A stretch of DNA of 61,033 bases, taken from positions 1 to 61,033 of the forward strand of contig NZ_DXUU01000012.1 of NCBI RefSeq assembly GCF_019417665.1, in the 5' to 3' direction. The DNA is from Ruminococcus sp. GTDB taxonomy: Bacteria > Bacillota > Clostridia > Oscillospirales > Ruminococcaceae. The notes under the pieces were generated by a model. The model worked only from the letters and a program-made list of their open reading frames with translations. It was not told where the DNA came from and made no database searches. Shown piece by piece: positions 14,672 through 23,434 of this stretch. The stretch's first letter is position 1; each line of letters starts with the position of its first letter. A program made the position numbers and the translations under genes.

Positions 14672-16504
14672 TTACTTAGCAGCCTTGATACGAGCCTCCA
14701 GAGCATCCAACTGATCATACAGAGCCTGCGGAATCTTACCGCCCTTATCAGCGATATCTTCCTTATAGTATCTGCGCATCTCAGTGATTTCCTTCTCCCA
14801 GAGATCCATATCCAGCTTCAGCAGGTCAGCAATATCTTCTGTAGTGTACTGCTTACCCTCATAAATCAGGCCATCAACATTGATGTCCTCCGGCTTCGGC
14901 TCATAGCCGATCGGAGTCTCAACAGCGTCAACAGTGCCTTCGCAGCGCTTGATGATCCAGTCCAGAACACGCATGTTATCGCCAAAGCCCGGCCACAGGA
15001 AGTTGCCTTCCTCATCGGTCTTGAACCAGTTTACGTTAAAGATCTTCGGAGCCTTGTCGCCCAGAATCTCACCCATTTCCAGCCAGTGAGCCCAGTAGTC
15101 GCCGACATTGTAGCCAATAAACGGCTTCATAGCCATCGGATCGTGGCGAAGAACGCCGACTGCACCCGTTGCAGCAGCAGTTGTCTCAGAGGAAACAGCA
15201 GAACCCATATAGGTACCATGTGTCCAGTCAAAGCTCTGATATACCAGCGGAGTGGTAGATGCACGACGACCACCGAAAATAATAGCGGAAATCGGAACAC
15301 CCTCCGGGTTATTGAATTCCGGAGACAGGCACGGGCAGTTCTTTGCCGGTGCTGTGAATCTGGAGTTCGGATGCGCCAGTTTGTTGCCCTCAGCGATATA
15401 CTCCGGACCATTTACCTTAGCACCCTTCCACTCAGTTGCATCAACCGGCGGATTCTTATCCAGCTTCTCCCACCAAACAGTGTTATCTGCATTGTTCAGT
15501 GCAACGTTAGTGAAGATGGTGTCAGACTTTGTGCAAGCCAGAGCGTTGTAGTTGGAATTTTCGTTCGTACCAGGTGCTACGCCGAAGAAACCGTTCTCCG
15601 GGTTGATAGCATACAGTCTGCCATCCTTGCCCGGCTTCATCCAAGCGATATCATCGCCGACAGTGAATACCTTGTAACCATCCTTCTGATAGCCCTCCGG
15701 CGGAATGAGCATTGCCAAGTTGGTCTTACCGCAAGCAGACGGGAACGCAGCAGAGATATACTTTGTCTCGCCGTCCGGCTTCTGTACGCCCAGGATCAGC
15801 ATGTGTTCAGCCATCCAACCTTCGTTCTTGCCCTGGAAAGAAGCAATACGCAGTGCGAAGCACTTCTTGCCCAGCAGAACGTTTCCGCCGTAAGCGGAGT
15901 TGATAGACCAGATGGTGTTCTCCTCCGGGAACTGTACGATATAACGGTTTTCCGGATCAACATCAGCCTTAGAGTGCAGACCACGAACGAAGTCGTTCGA
16001 TGTGTCGCCCAGATTCTTAAAAGCATCTACGCCCATACGTGTCATAATGTTCATGTTCAGAACAACATAGATAGAATCAGTCAGCTCTACGCCGACCTTT
16101 GCAAGCGGAGAACCGATGGGACCCATGGAATATGGGATCACGTACATGGTTCTGCCTTTCATAACGCCGTCATACAGAGGCGTCAGCTTTGCCTTCATCT
16201 CTTCCGGATCCATCCAGTTATTGGTGGGGCCGGCATCCTCTTTATTTTTAGTGCAAATGAACGTACGATCCTCTACACGAGCCACGTCATTCGGCAGGGT
16301 GCGGTGATACAGACAACCCGGCAGCTTATCCTCGTTCAAATGATACATCTTGTCACGATTGCCATCCGGCAGAGAAGTAACCTCCTCTGTCAGAGCATCC
16401 AGCTGTTCCTTAGAGCCGTCGATCCATACAACCTTGTCCGGCTTGGTCAGAGCGACCATTTCGTCCACCCATTGCAGCACATTTTTATTGTTTGTCAATG
16501 CCAT
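14672..16504 (-). CDS. pckG: Phosphoenolpyruvate carboxykinase (GTP)
   Basis: This 610-residue, full-length enzyme interconverts oxaloacetate + GTP and phosphoenolpyruvate + CO2 + GDP in the cytosol. The P-loop SACGKTNLAM and other family signatures (GDDIAWMK, FGGRRASTTPL) are intact. In rumen-type fibre degraders this enzyme usually works in the CO2-fixing direction towards succinate. Start ATG with GGAGG and 8-nt spacing. It has its own consensus promoter and a monocistronic layout, consistent with high expression. Confidence 0.95.
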   Translation of the reverse strand: MALTNNKNVLQWVDEMVALTKPDKVVWIDGSKEQLDALTEEVTSLPDGNRDKMYHLNEDKLPGCLYHRTLPNDVARVEDRTFICTKNKEDAGPTNNWMDPEEMKAKLTPLYDGVMKGRTMYVIPYSMGPIGSPLAKVGVELTDSIYVVLNMNIMTRMGVDAFKNLGDTSNDFVRGLHSKADVDPENRYIVQFPEENTIWSINSAYGGNVLLGKKCFALRIASFQGKNEGWMAEHMLILGVQKPDGETKYISAAFPSACGKTNLAMLIPPEGYQKDGYKVFTVGDDIAWMKPGKDGRLYAINPENGFFGVAPGTNENSNYNALACTKSDTIFTNVALNNADNTVWWEKLDKNPPVDATEWKGAKVNGPEYIAEGNKLAHPNSRFTAPAKNCPCLSPEFNNPEGVPISAIIFGGRRASTTPLVYQSFDWTHGTYMGSAVSSETTAAATGAVGVLRHDPMAMKPFIGYNVGDYWAHWLEMGEILGDKAPKIFNVNWFKTDEEGNFLWPGFGDNMRVLDWIIKRCEGTVDAVETPIGYEPKPEDINVDGLIYEGKQYTTEDIADLLKLDMDLWEKEITEMRRYYKEDIADKGGKIPQALYDQLDALEARIKAAK

Positions 16505-16586
16505 TGGTACTACCTCCTAAATATTTCGCAGTTTTCCATACACCTGCAGTTTCTGGATCGAATTTACAACTGACCCATTACAATTT

Positions 16587-16615
16587 ATTATACCCACATT
16601 CGAGAAGAATGTCAA
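16587..16615 (-). promoter_or_regulatory. Perfect consensus promoter of pckG
   Basis: On the minus strand: TTGACA (16610-16615), 17-bp spacer, TATAAT (16587-16592). It is a full sigma-A match, with a leader of about 75 nt. Confidence 0.85.
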
Positions 16616-16736
16616 GGGCTTTCGAAGAAATCCCAACTAATATTCAGACTGTGTTCATGTTTCAGATTCATCTGTGCACCAGAAAAGGACACTTCCGATA
16701 AATATGTTGTCCGGGGATTTTTCACTTAAAAGATCC

Positions 16737-17750
16737 TCACTTCCAATCTGTCAGTTCCCTCGTTGCACTGGCATTCAGGCTGGAATCCGCACGGATCCCG
16801 GCATCAAAGGCATAGGAACCGGCGCAGGCGATCATTGCACCGTTATCACCGCAGAGAGACAGCGGCGGCATATATAGAGTATAACCGCATTTGCCGCAGG
16901 CCTTCTGCAGGGAATCCCGCACACCGCTATTGGCGGAAACACCGCCGGCAACAGCAATTTTTGTATAACCGTGTTCCCGGGCTGCCCGAATGGTATGATC
17001 TGTGAGTACCTCCGCAATAGTGGCCTGGACAGATGCCGCCAGATCTTCCCGACAGACCATTTCACCTTTTTGCTGCGCATTGTGCAGGAGATTGACCACA
17101 GCTGTCTTCAGCCCGGAAAAACTGAAGTCATAGGCATTTTCAGCAATTTTCGGTTTCGGCAGAGAAAACGCCTTCGGATCGCCCAGCTTAGACGCCTTAT
17201 CCAGATGTACGCCGCCGGGATAAGGGTATCCCATGGCACGAGCGCACTTGTCGAAGCACTCCCCTGCGGCATCGTCCCGGGTGCGTCCCAGAATACGAAA
17301 TTCTGTATAGGACAGTACCTCCACAATATGGCTGTGTCCGCCACTGACCACCAGACAGAGGTAAGGCGGTTTCAGATCGGGATGAACAATGTAGTTGGAG
17401 GCAATATGTCCTGCAAGATGATGTACCGGCACAAGGGGCTTTCCGGCAGCAAGCGCCAGCCCTTTTGCAAAATTCACTCCCACCAGCAGTGCACCGATAA
17501 GTCCGGGATAAGCTGTCACGGCAATGCCATCCAGTTCGTCCAAAGTAACGTCCGCATCCTCCAGGGCTTTCTGCACCACCCATAAAACATTTTCGCAGTG
17601 CCGCCGGGATGCGATTTCTGGCACAACGCCGCCGTATTGTTTGTGCTCCTCCACCTGTGAGGCAACCACATTGGAGAGTATTTCCGTGTGGTCTCTGGCA
17701 ACGCTCGCTGCGGTTTCGTCGCAGGAGCTTTCGATTCCTAATATCAGCAT
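16737..17750 (-). CDS. tsaD: tRNA N6-adenosine threonylcarbamoyltransferase TsaD
   Basis: This 337-residue ASKHA-fold enzyme transfers threonylcarbamoyl to A37 of ANN-decoding tRNAs together with TsaB and TsaE. The opening LGIESSCDETAAS and the metal-binding HHLAGH are intact. The ATG at 17750 has AAGGAG 11 nt upstream; a GTG four codons earlier overlaps that SD. The partner synthase (tsaC type) lies at 42780-43793. It follows the DUF6688 gene by 15 bp and likely shares its transcript. Confidence 0.95.
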   Translation of the reverse strand: MLILGIESSCDETAASVARDHTEILSNVVASQVEEHKQYGGVVPEIASRRHCENVLWVVQKALEDADVTLDELDGIAVTAYPGLIGALLVGVNFAKGLALAAGKPLVPVHHLAGHIASNYIVHPDLKPPYLCLVVSGGHSHIVEVLSYTEFRILGRTRDDAAGECFDKCARAMGYPYPGGVHLDKASKLGDPKAFSLPKPKIAENAYDFSFSGLKTAVVNLLHNAQQKGEMVCREDLAASVQATIAEVLTDHTIRAAREHGYTKIAVAGGVSANSGVRDSLQKACGKCGYTLYMPPLSLCGDNGAMIACAGSYAFDAGIRADSSLNASATRELTDWK

Positions 17751-17765
17751 AATTGGCTTCACTCC

Positions 17766-18899
17766 TTATTTCTCTGTCATTTCTTCTTTCCACGGATACT
17801 GCACTGCGATCCGCTGCTCCGGATTTGCATCAAATGTATATAATACCAGCAAAAACAGCCATTCCAGCGGTTTCATTAGCACGTATGTCAGATCAGCCCG
17901 AAATGGTGTTGTAATGATCTTTGACAGCGGATAACCATAGGTGTCGTAAAAGTGTCGAACTTGACGATGCATCCGAGGCGTTCTCTCTCGAATCAATTCT
18001 TCAAAAGCATTGGCAATACACAGCTGCCGATTGACAACAATGGGATGCCCCAGCCGTGTCCCGAATCGAAGCGGACGCACCACCTTTTTATGACCGCCTG
18101 CGGCAACTGTACAGAGGTAATGTCCATCATATTCCAAGGGTGGCGGCGGTATCTGGGTAGAAAATGTCCAGTCCGCAGTCATAGTAAACGCTTTCACAAT
18201 ACCGTCTGCCCCTTGTCCGCAAAGGATTAGCACAACTTCCAGAAGTGCCGCCAGCGGAAATACCAATGCAAAAGAAAACAATCCCATGTGAGATGCTTTG
18301 GAAAGAAACTTGTACAGTTTTTCCACCCACTGATACCGAAACTGTGTCTTTCTCTCCTGTATCAACACTGTTTGTTCCTGAATATGTTGACGAATGCCAG
18401 AAACAGACAATAAAAGCAAGTTGAAATGATAAAGATACAGCAGAAGAAAAACAGGCTGGTCAACTTGTTTTGTAATTTGTATGGCATAGAGCACACTCAT
18501 TACATTTCCGATCAGAACCGCACCAATGGCACTGGCAGACACCAGCGGCGGAAGATATTTCGGTTTGCAAAGCAATAAGATCATCAAACCTGCCACACCC
18601 ACAAGACAAGGCAGGACAAAAGAAAGCAGATGCGCTGAATCAATTATATTATGCAGTTGAAAACGATATATCGTCTCTGCATAATCTTTTCCGGAGAGAT
18701 CAAATCCGCCAGTCAACAAAATCCAATAGAATATCTGCCCAATGACCAAGGTCAAAACAGCAAACACTCTAGGAATAAACTTCTTTTTGGCAAATGCATT
18801 CCAGAGATTCACACCGGTGAGAAACAATGGTATCCCGATGAAAACCACCAAAATCAGTAATGTCAGAATTTCTTCGCCGAACATAATACCATTATCCAT
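17766..18899 (-). CDS. DUF6688 polytopic membrane protein
   Basis: A 377-residue protein with several N-terminal hydrophobic helices (about 8-160) and another pair around 200-230. A conserved soluble stretch (YDGHYLCTVAAGGHKK, then VNRQLCIANAFEELI) and a final helix near 345-360 follow. This matches DUF6688 as I know it; function is unknown. The start codon abuts the rimI stop, so it is probably translated from the polA-rimI transcript. Confidence 0.7.
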   Translation of the reverse strand: MDNGIMFGEEILTLLILVVFIGIPLFLTGVNLWNAFAKKKFIPRVFAVLTLVIGQIFYWILLTGGFDLSGKDYAETIYRFQLHNIIDSAHLLSFVLPCLVGVAGLMILLLCKPKYLPPLVSASAIGAVLIGNVMSVLYAIQITKQVDQPVFLLLYLYHFNLLLLSVSGIRQHIQEQTVLIQERKTQFRYQWVEKLYKFLSKASHMGLFSFALVFPLAALLEVVLILCGQGADGIVKAFTMTADWTFSTQIPPPPLEYDGHYLCTVAAGGHKKVVRPLRFGTRLGHPIVVNRQLCIANAFEELIRERTPRMHRQVRHFYDTYGYPLSKIITTPFRADLTYVLMKPLEWLFLLVLYTFDANPEQRIAVQYPWKEEMTEK

Positions 18900-19346
18900 T
18901 TATAGATCGTCACCCACTCTCGTCATAAGCACAGCGCCTTCCTCCGGATTCTGATAATATCGCTTCCGAAATCCCACCTGCGTATACCCCAGGGATTGAT
19001 ACAGTGCTATCGCAGCCGCATTGGATTCCCGCACTTCCAGCCAGAAATCCCACGCCGGGTACTGCCCATGCGCCCACTTCAGCAGCAATTTTCCCACGCC
19101 TTGCCGCCGATATGCCGGATGTACAGCAATATCGTCCACGCTCATTTCCGTTCCGGCACGGGACAGCACCAGATAGCCGCAGATCGTCTCACCGGAAACT
19201 GCGCACCAGATCTGATTATTCTCACTTTTCAGCGCCTGCCGGAACACCGCCTCTGACCATGGATCAGGAAAGGACATTTCTGCAATTTCTGCAATAACAG
19301 ACAAATGCACGCTTTCCGCCGATATCACCTTAACCCTTTGCTTCAT
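18900..19346 (-). CDS. rimI: Ribosomal protein S18 N-acetyltransferase RimI
   Basis: This 148-residue GNAT-family enzyme has the acetyl-CoA motif RRQGVGKLLL near residue 80 and the LEVRESNAAAIALYQSLGY segment typical of RimI. It acetylates the N terminus of ribosomal protein S18 in model bacteria. The start is placed at MKQRVKV, overlapping the polA 3' end by 17 bp; an ATG eight codons earlier is possible. The tsaD-rimI neighbourhood is common in Firmicutes. Confidence 0.85.
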   Translation of the reverse strand: MKQRVKVISAESVHLSVIAEIAEMSFPDPWSEAVFRQALKSENNQIWCAVSGETICGYLVLSRAGTEMSVDDIAVHPAYRRQGVGKLLLKWAHGQYPAWDFWLEVRESNAAAIALYQSLGYTQVGFRKRYYQNPEEGAVLMTRVGDDL

Positions 19347-21918
19347 ACCAACTCTCTCCCATGCTGACATCTGCTGTCAGAGGCACTTGAAATTGATTCT
19401 GTTTTTCTTCCGACAAAGAATTACGAATCACATTCTGCATTTCCTCTCCCAGCACCTTCGCCGCCTGCATGGCGTGTATCTGGGGCACTTCCACGATCAG
19501 TTCATCATGCACCTGCAAGATCAGCCGTGCATCCGGCACAACTTTTTGCAATCGCTGGTAAACATGGATCATAGCAAGTTTAATAATATCCGCAGCCGTT
19601 CCCTGAATGGGTGTATTCATGGCAATGCGCTTACCGCTTGCCTGCACCATCTTATTGGATGCCAGCAGTTCCGGCACCGGTCGGCGCCGGTTGAAATAAG
19701 TGGTCACATAACCGTTGATCTTCGCCTGTTCCACTGTCTTTTCCATAAACGATCCAACACTGGGAAACTGCGCCATATAATTCTGGATATACCGGTTTGC
19801 CTCCTGGACGCTGACATGGATATCCTGAGACAAGGAAAACGCCCCCATACCATAGAGAATACCGAAGTTGACCGCCTTTGCGGCACTTCGCATGGACGGC
19901 GTCACCATTTCCGGCGGCATCCCGAATACCTGCGCTGCTGTTGCTGCATGAATATCCGCACCGCTGAGAAACGCCTCTTGCATCTGTTTGTCGCCGCTGA
20001 GATTTGCCAGAAGCCGCAGTTCGATCTGACTGTAGTCCGCATCCAACAGAACATGACCGTCCCGTGCCACGAAAAATTTCCGCATGTTCCGTCCCAGTTC
20101 CGTCCGCACCGGAATGTTCTGCAAGTTCGGCTCAGTAGACGAAATTCGTCCCGTTCTCGTCTCTGTCTGCTTGAATATCGTGTGGATCCTGCCATCCTCA
20201 CCGACAGTTTTCAGCAGTCCGTCTACATAGGTAGATTTCAACTTGGAATACTGCCGCCATTTCAGCACATAGTCCACGATAGCATATTGTCCCCGCAGCT
20301 TTTCCAGAATATCTGCATTGGTGGAATAACCGGTCTTGGTTTTCTTTCCGTGGGGCAGCTGCATCTCCCCGAAGAGTACATCTCCCAGCTGCTTCGGGGA
20401 GCCAATGTTAAATTCATGCCCTGACTCATCATAGATCATCTGCTGCATTTCCTCGATCTGTTCCGACAGATACACGCCGAATTTCCTGACGCCTTCCTGG
20501 TCAATTGCTACGCCTGTATGTTCCATTGCCGCCAGTACCACTGTCAGCTGATGTTCATACTCTAGAAGTTCCTTCATGCCCTGTTCATCGACCATACGTC
20601 CCATTGCAAGGTACAGTTCCAGCAGCGCCGCCAGATCTGCGTTTTCTCCCAGACTTTTCTGATACGGCACATGATATGTCACGCAGAGCCGTTCGATCTC
20701 ATAGGACGTAGTGGTAGGATTCAAAAGATATGCCGCAATTTCCCCATCCACCGCTGTAGGCAGCTCACTATCCGGTACAATGTCCTTTGACAGCAGATAA
20801 CGATACTGCGGCTTTGCACCAAAGGTAAGGCGATTCCGCTGGAACATCCGTTTCAAAAGCGCTTCATCTTCCGTCAGATAGACCACGCCCGGCGTATCCG
20901 GATGGATCACACGCAGTAATTTCCCATCAAACAGACAGGCAGGAAACGTACCCGGTAAAGCGCCATCCCACTGCCACATAATTTCTTCCGTCAAAGGCTG
21001 TTCCGTAAGAGACTGCACCGGATGCGCATCGGAGGTCTCAGGCAATATTTCCGTTCCATCCCCGGACAGCTTCAGCTTGTCTAGCAACTTCGCCATTTCC
21101 AATTCCAGCAGTAGTTTCCGCACTTCCTCATTTTGCATCGGCTGGGGCTGGTATTGCGTTATATCCGTCTCAATAGGTACATCTGTCACAATCGTCGCCA
21201 GCCATTTGCTCTGCTTGGCAGCATCCATCCCCTTTTCCAACTTGCCGTATACAGATTTCGTCAACCCTGCCTCATCCAGATGGGCATAGAGATTCTCCAC
21301 CGTAGCCCATTCCTGGATCAGCTTGGATGCTGTTTTCTGTCCAATGCCTGCAACGCCGGAAATATTATCAGAACTGTCTCCCATGAGGGCTTTCAGATCA
21401 ATGAGGGATAAAGGCTCAAAGCCATATTCCTCCCGGAAACGATCAGGGGTATAGGGAATAGTCTCTTTATTGGTAGCAAGGCGTACAATGACATGGTCAT
21501 TCACCAGCTGCAGGCTGTCCCGGTCACCGGTGAGAATGACACATTCGGCATTCTGCGCTGAGCATGATGCCGCAAGAGTGCCCAGAATATCATCTGCCTC
21601 GTATCCCTCACAGGTCACTACACGGATACCCAGCAATGTCAACAGCTGCTTCACATAGGGCAGCTGCATGACAAGTTCTTCCGGCATTCCTTTGCGGTTT
21701 GCCTTATAGGTATCCACCGCCTTATGCCGGAATGTAGGCTGACGCAGATCAAAGGCAACTGCCACCGCATCAGGCTGTACCTCCGAATAGTTTTTCAAGT
21801 AGATATTCATAAATCCAAAAATGGCGTGGGTAAACACACCCTTGGTATTGCTCAAGGGACGAATGCCATAAAACGCCCGGTTCAAGATACTGTTTCCATC
21901 AATGGCAAGTAATTTCAT
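19330..21918 (-). CDS. polA: DNA polymerase I
   Basis: The 862-residue protein has an N-terminal 5'-3' exonuclease (LLAIDGNSILNRAFYG, then GYEADDILGTLA), a central region that appears to lack the 3'-5' exonuclease acidic residues, and a complete polymerase domain. Polymerase motif A is DYSQIELRLLA, motif B contains KAVNFGILYG and motif C is QVHDELIVEV. It serves in repair and Okazaki fragment processing. SD AGGAGG precedes the ATG. The 3' end overlaps rimI. Confidence 0.95.
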   Translation of the reverse strand: MKLLAIDGNSILNRAFYGIRPLSNTKGVFTHAIFGFMNIYLKNYSEVQPDAVAVAFDLRQPTFRHKAVDTYKANRKGMPEELVMQLPYVKQLLTLLGIRVVTCEGYEADDILGTLAASCSAQNAECVILTGDRDSLQLVNDHVIVRLATNKETIPYTPDRFREEYGFEPLSLIDLKALMGDSSDNISGVAGIGQKTASKLIQEWATVENLYAHLDEAGLTKSVYGKLEKGMDAAKQSKWLATIVTDVPIETDITQYQPQPMQNEEVRKLLLELEMAKLLDKLKLSGDGTEILPETSDAHPVQSLTEQPLTEEIMWQWDGALPGTFPACLFDGKLLRVIHPDTPGVVYLTEDEALLKRMFQRNRLTFGAKPQYRYLLSKDIVPDSELPTAVDGEIAAYLLNPTTTSYEIERLCVTYHVPYQKSLGENADLAALLELYLAMGRMVDEQGMKELLEYEHQLTVVLAAMEHTGVAIDQEGVRKFGVYLSEQIEEMQQMIYDESGHEFNIGSPKQLGDVLFGEMQLPHGKKTKTGYSTNADILEKLRGQYAIVDYVLKWRQYSKLKSTYVDGLLKTVGEDGRIHTIFKQTETRTGRISSTEPNLQNIPVRTELGRNMRKFFVARDGHVLLDADYSQIELRLLANLSGDKQMQEAFLSGADIHAATAAQVFGMPPEMVTPSMRSAAKAVNFGILYGMGAFSLSQDIHVSVQEANRYIQNYMAQFPSVGSFMEKTVEQAKINGYVTTYFNRRRPVPELLASNKMVQASGKRIAMNTPIQGTAADIIKLAMIHVYQRLQKVVPDARLILQVHDELIVEVPQIHAMQAAKVLGEEMQNVIRNSLSEEKQNQFQVPLTADVSMGESWYEAKG

Positions 21919-22044
21919 GTGTTCCTCCTATTTTCTCATGAGTCTTTTTTATAGTATAGCATATTTTGCGCAAGAATGCTAGTAGGTATTTTCGATTTTT
22001 TGGTCTGTACATTTTTGAGGCTTTGTGTTATAATTTATAATGGG

Positions 22045-22176
22045 GAATGAGGAGTTAGGAATTAGGAATGGCAGTGTTCGCTGCGCTCACGGATTCAAAA
22101 TAAACTGTTGAAATTGAATATTCAAATCCATCGCCGCAGGCGATACCTTCATTCCTAATTCCTCATTCCTAATTTC
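22045..22176. repeat. MITE-like repeat with ATTAGGAATG inverted ends
   Basis: The left arm (22045-22070, containing GAGTTAGGAATTAGGAATG) and right arm (22150-22176, containing CATTCCTAATTCCTCATTCC) are inverted copies. They flank a GC-richer core with TCGCCGCAGGCGA. No coding capacity. It sits between polA and dusB, leaving dusB to be transcribed from within or near the repeat. Confidence 0.65.
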
Positions 22177-22206
22177 AAATTCAAAACCACGCAAGGAGAG
22201 AATCCC

Positions 22207-23193
22207 ATGAATCACATCTTCCGCCTCGGCAAGCTGGAGCTGCCGAAAACCGCTATGCTAGCCCCCATGGCAGGCGTTGCCGACCGTGCATATCGTATCC
22301 TCTGCATGTCCTACGGTGCGGCAGCCTGCGTCAGCGAGATGGTCTCAGTCAAGGGCCTTTGCTATGGAGACAAGGCTTCGGCAGAGCTTTGTACGATCAC
22401 ACCACAGGAACGCCCCATGGGCTTGCAGCTGTTCGGCAATGACCCGGATTTTGTGGGACGTGCCGTTTCCATGGTACAGCAGTACCAGCCCGACTGGATC
22501 GACCTGAACATGGGCTGTCCCGTGCATAAAGTTGTAGCGACCGGTGCCGGAAGCGCCCTGATGCAGAATATTCCTTTGGCACAGGAGATCGTCCGTGCCG
22601 CTGTCCGGGAAAGCAGCGTGCCTGTTACTGTCAAATTCCGTCTCGGCTGGGATGAAGTTTCCCGAAACGCCGTGCCCTTTGCCCAAGCCATGGAGGATGC
22701 CGGTGCAGCGGCAATTGCCGTCCACGGCAGAACAAAGGAACAGCTCTACAGTGGAAAAGCCGACTGGAATGCCATTCGTGAAGTAAAACAAGCTGTGTCC
22801 ATTCCGGTGATCGGAAATGGTGATGTATGTACTGCTGAAGATTGTCTTGCTATATACGAACAGACTGGCTGTGATATGGTCATGGTGGGACGGGGCAGCT
22901 ATGGCAATCCCTTTATATTCCGGGAAATTGCTGCGGCAATACAGGATCAGCCTGTAATACTGCCAACTCTGGAGGAACGCATGGAAACTATGCTCCGCCA
23001 TATCCGGCTCATTCTGGAATGCAACCCCCAGAAGCCGCCGGAGATTGCCATCCGTGACGCACGCAAACACGCCGCCTGGTACATGACGGGGATGTATGGC
23101 GCAGCAAAATTCCGGGCACGATGCTATCAGTTGGATTCCTACGAAGCGGCAGAACAATTGGCAGCAGATTTCCTGAAACTACAGCGAAAATAA
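22207..23193 (+). CDS. dusB: tRNA dihydrouridine synthase DusB
   Basis: This 328-residue FMN-dependent TIM-barrel enzyme reduces uridines in tRNA D-loops. The opening LAPMAGVADRAYR, the catalytic-Cys motif DLNMGCPVHK and the FMN-site IGNGDV are intact. Start ATG with AAGGAGAG. Transcribed away from polA. Confidence 0.92.
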   Translation: MNHIFRLGKLELPKTAMLAPMAGVADRAYRILCMSYGAAACVSEMVSVKGLCYGDKASAELCTITPQERPMGLQLFGNDPDFVGRAVSMVQQYQPDWIDLNMGCPVHKVVATGAGSALMQNIPLAQEIVRAAVRESSVPVTVKFRLGWDEVSRNAVPFAQAMEDAGAAAIAVHGRTKEQLYSGKADWNAIREVKQAVSIPVIGNGDVCTAEDCLAIYEQTGCDMVMVGRGSYGNPFIFREIAAAIQDQPVILPTLEERMETMLRHIRLILECNPQKPPEIAIRDARKHAAWYMTGMYGAAKFRARCYQLDSYEAAEQLAADFLKLQRK

Positions 23194-23279
23194 CAAGAAT
23201 AATCCACTTATTGTATATTATTCTAACCATTTACACGATTGTTTTCAAAAAAACAACAGAATTTGTGTGAAACTTTTTT

Positions 23280-23309
23280 TTGCAAGATGATATCATAAAA
23301 GTGGATAAT
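23280..23309 (+). promoter_or_regulatory. Candidate promoter of the LRR-dockerin gene
   Basis: TTGCAA (23280-23285), 18-bp spacer, GATAAT (23304-23309). The -10 lies in a small palindrome, GGATAATTTTTTATCC. A further hairpin CACAGC/GCTGTG follows in the ~125-nt leader. Moderate match only. Confidence 0.4.
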
Positions 23310-23434
23310 TTTTTATCCTAAAATTACAGTTTCTGGATGAGGGAGTCCGGAACATTGTAACACAGCAAGGTCAGGCTGTGCCTTTTACATTCTGACTGAG
23401 ATCATGCAGAAACAAGAAAAGGAGCTGGATTTTT

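Noticed and set aside
15086..16573. 495-residue frame on the plus strand opposite pckG
   Set aside because: A shadow of pckG codon bias; no SD, and the low-complexity composition is unlike a real protein.
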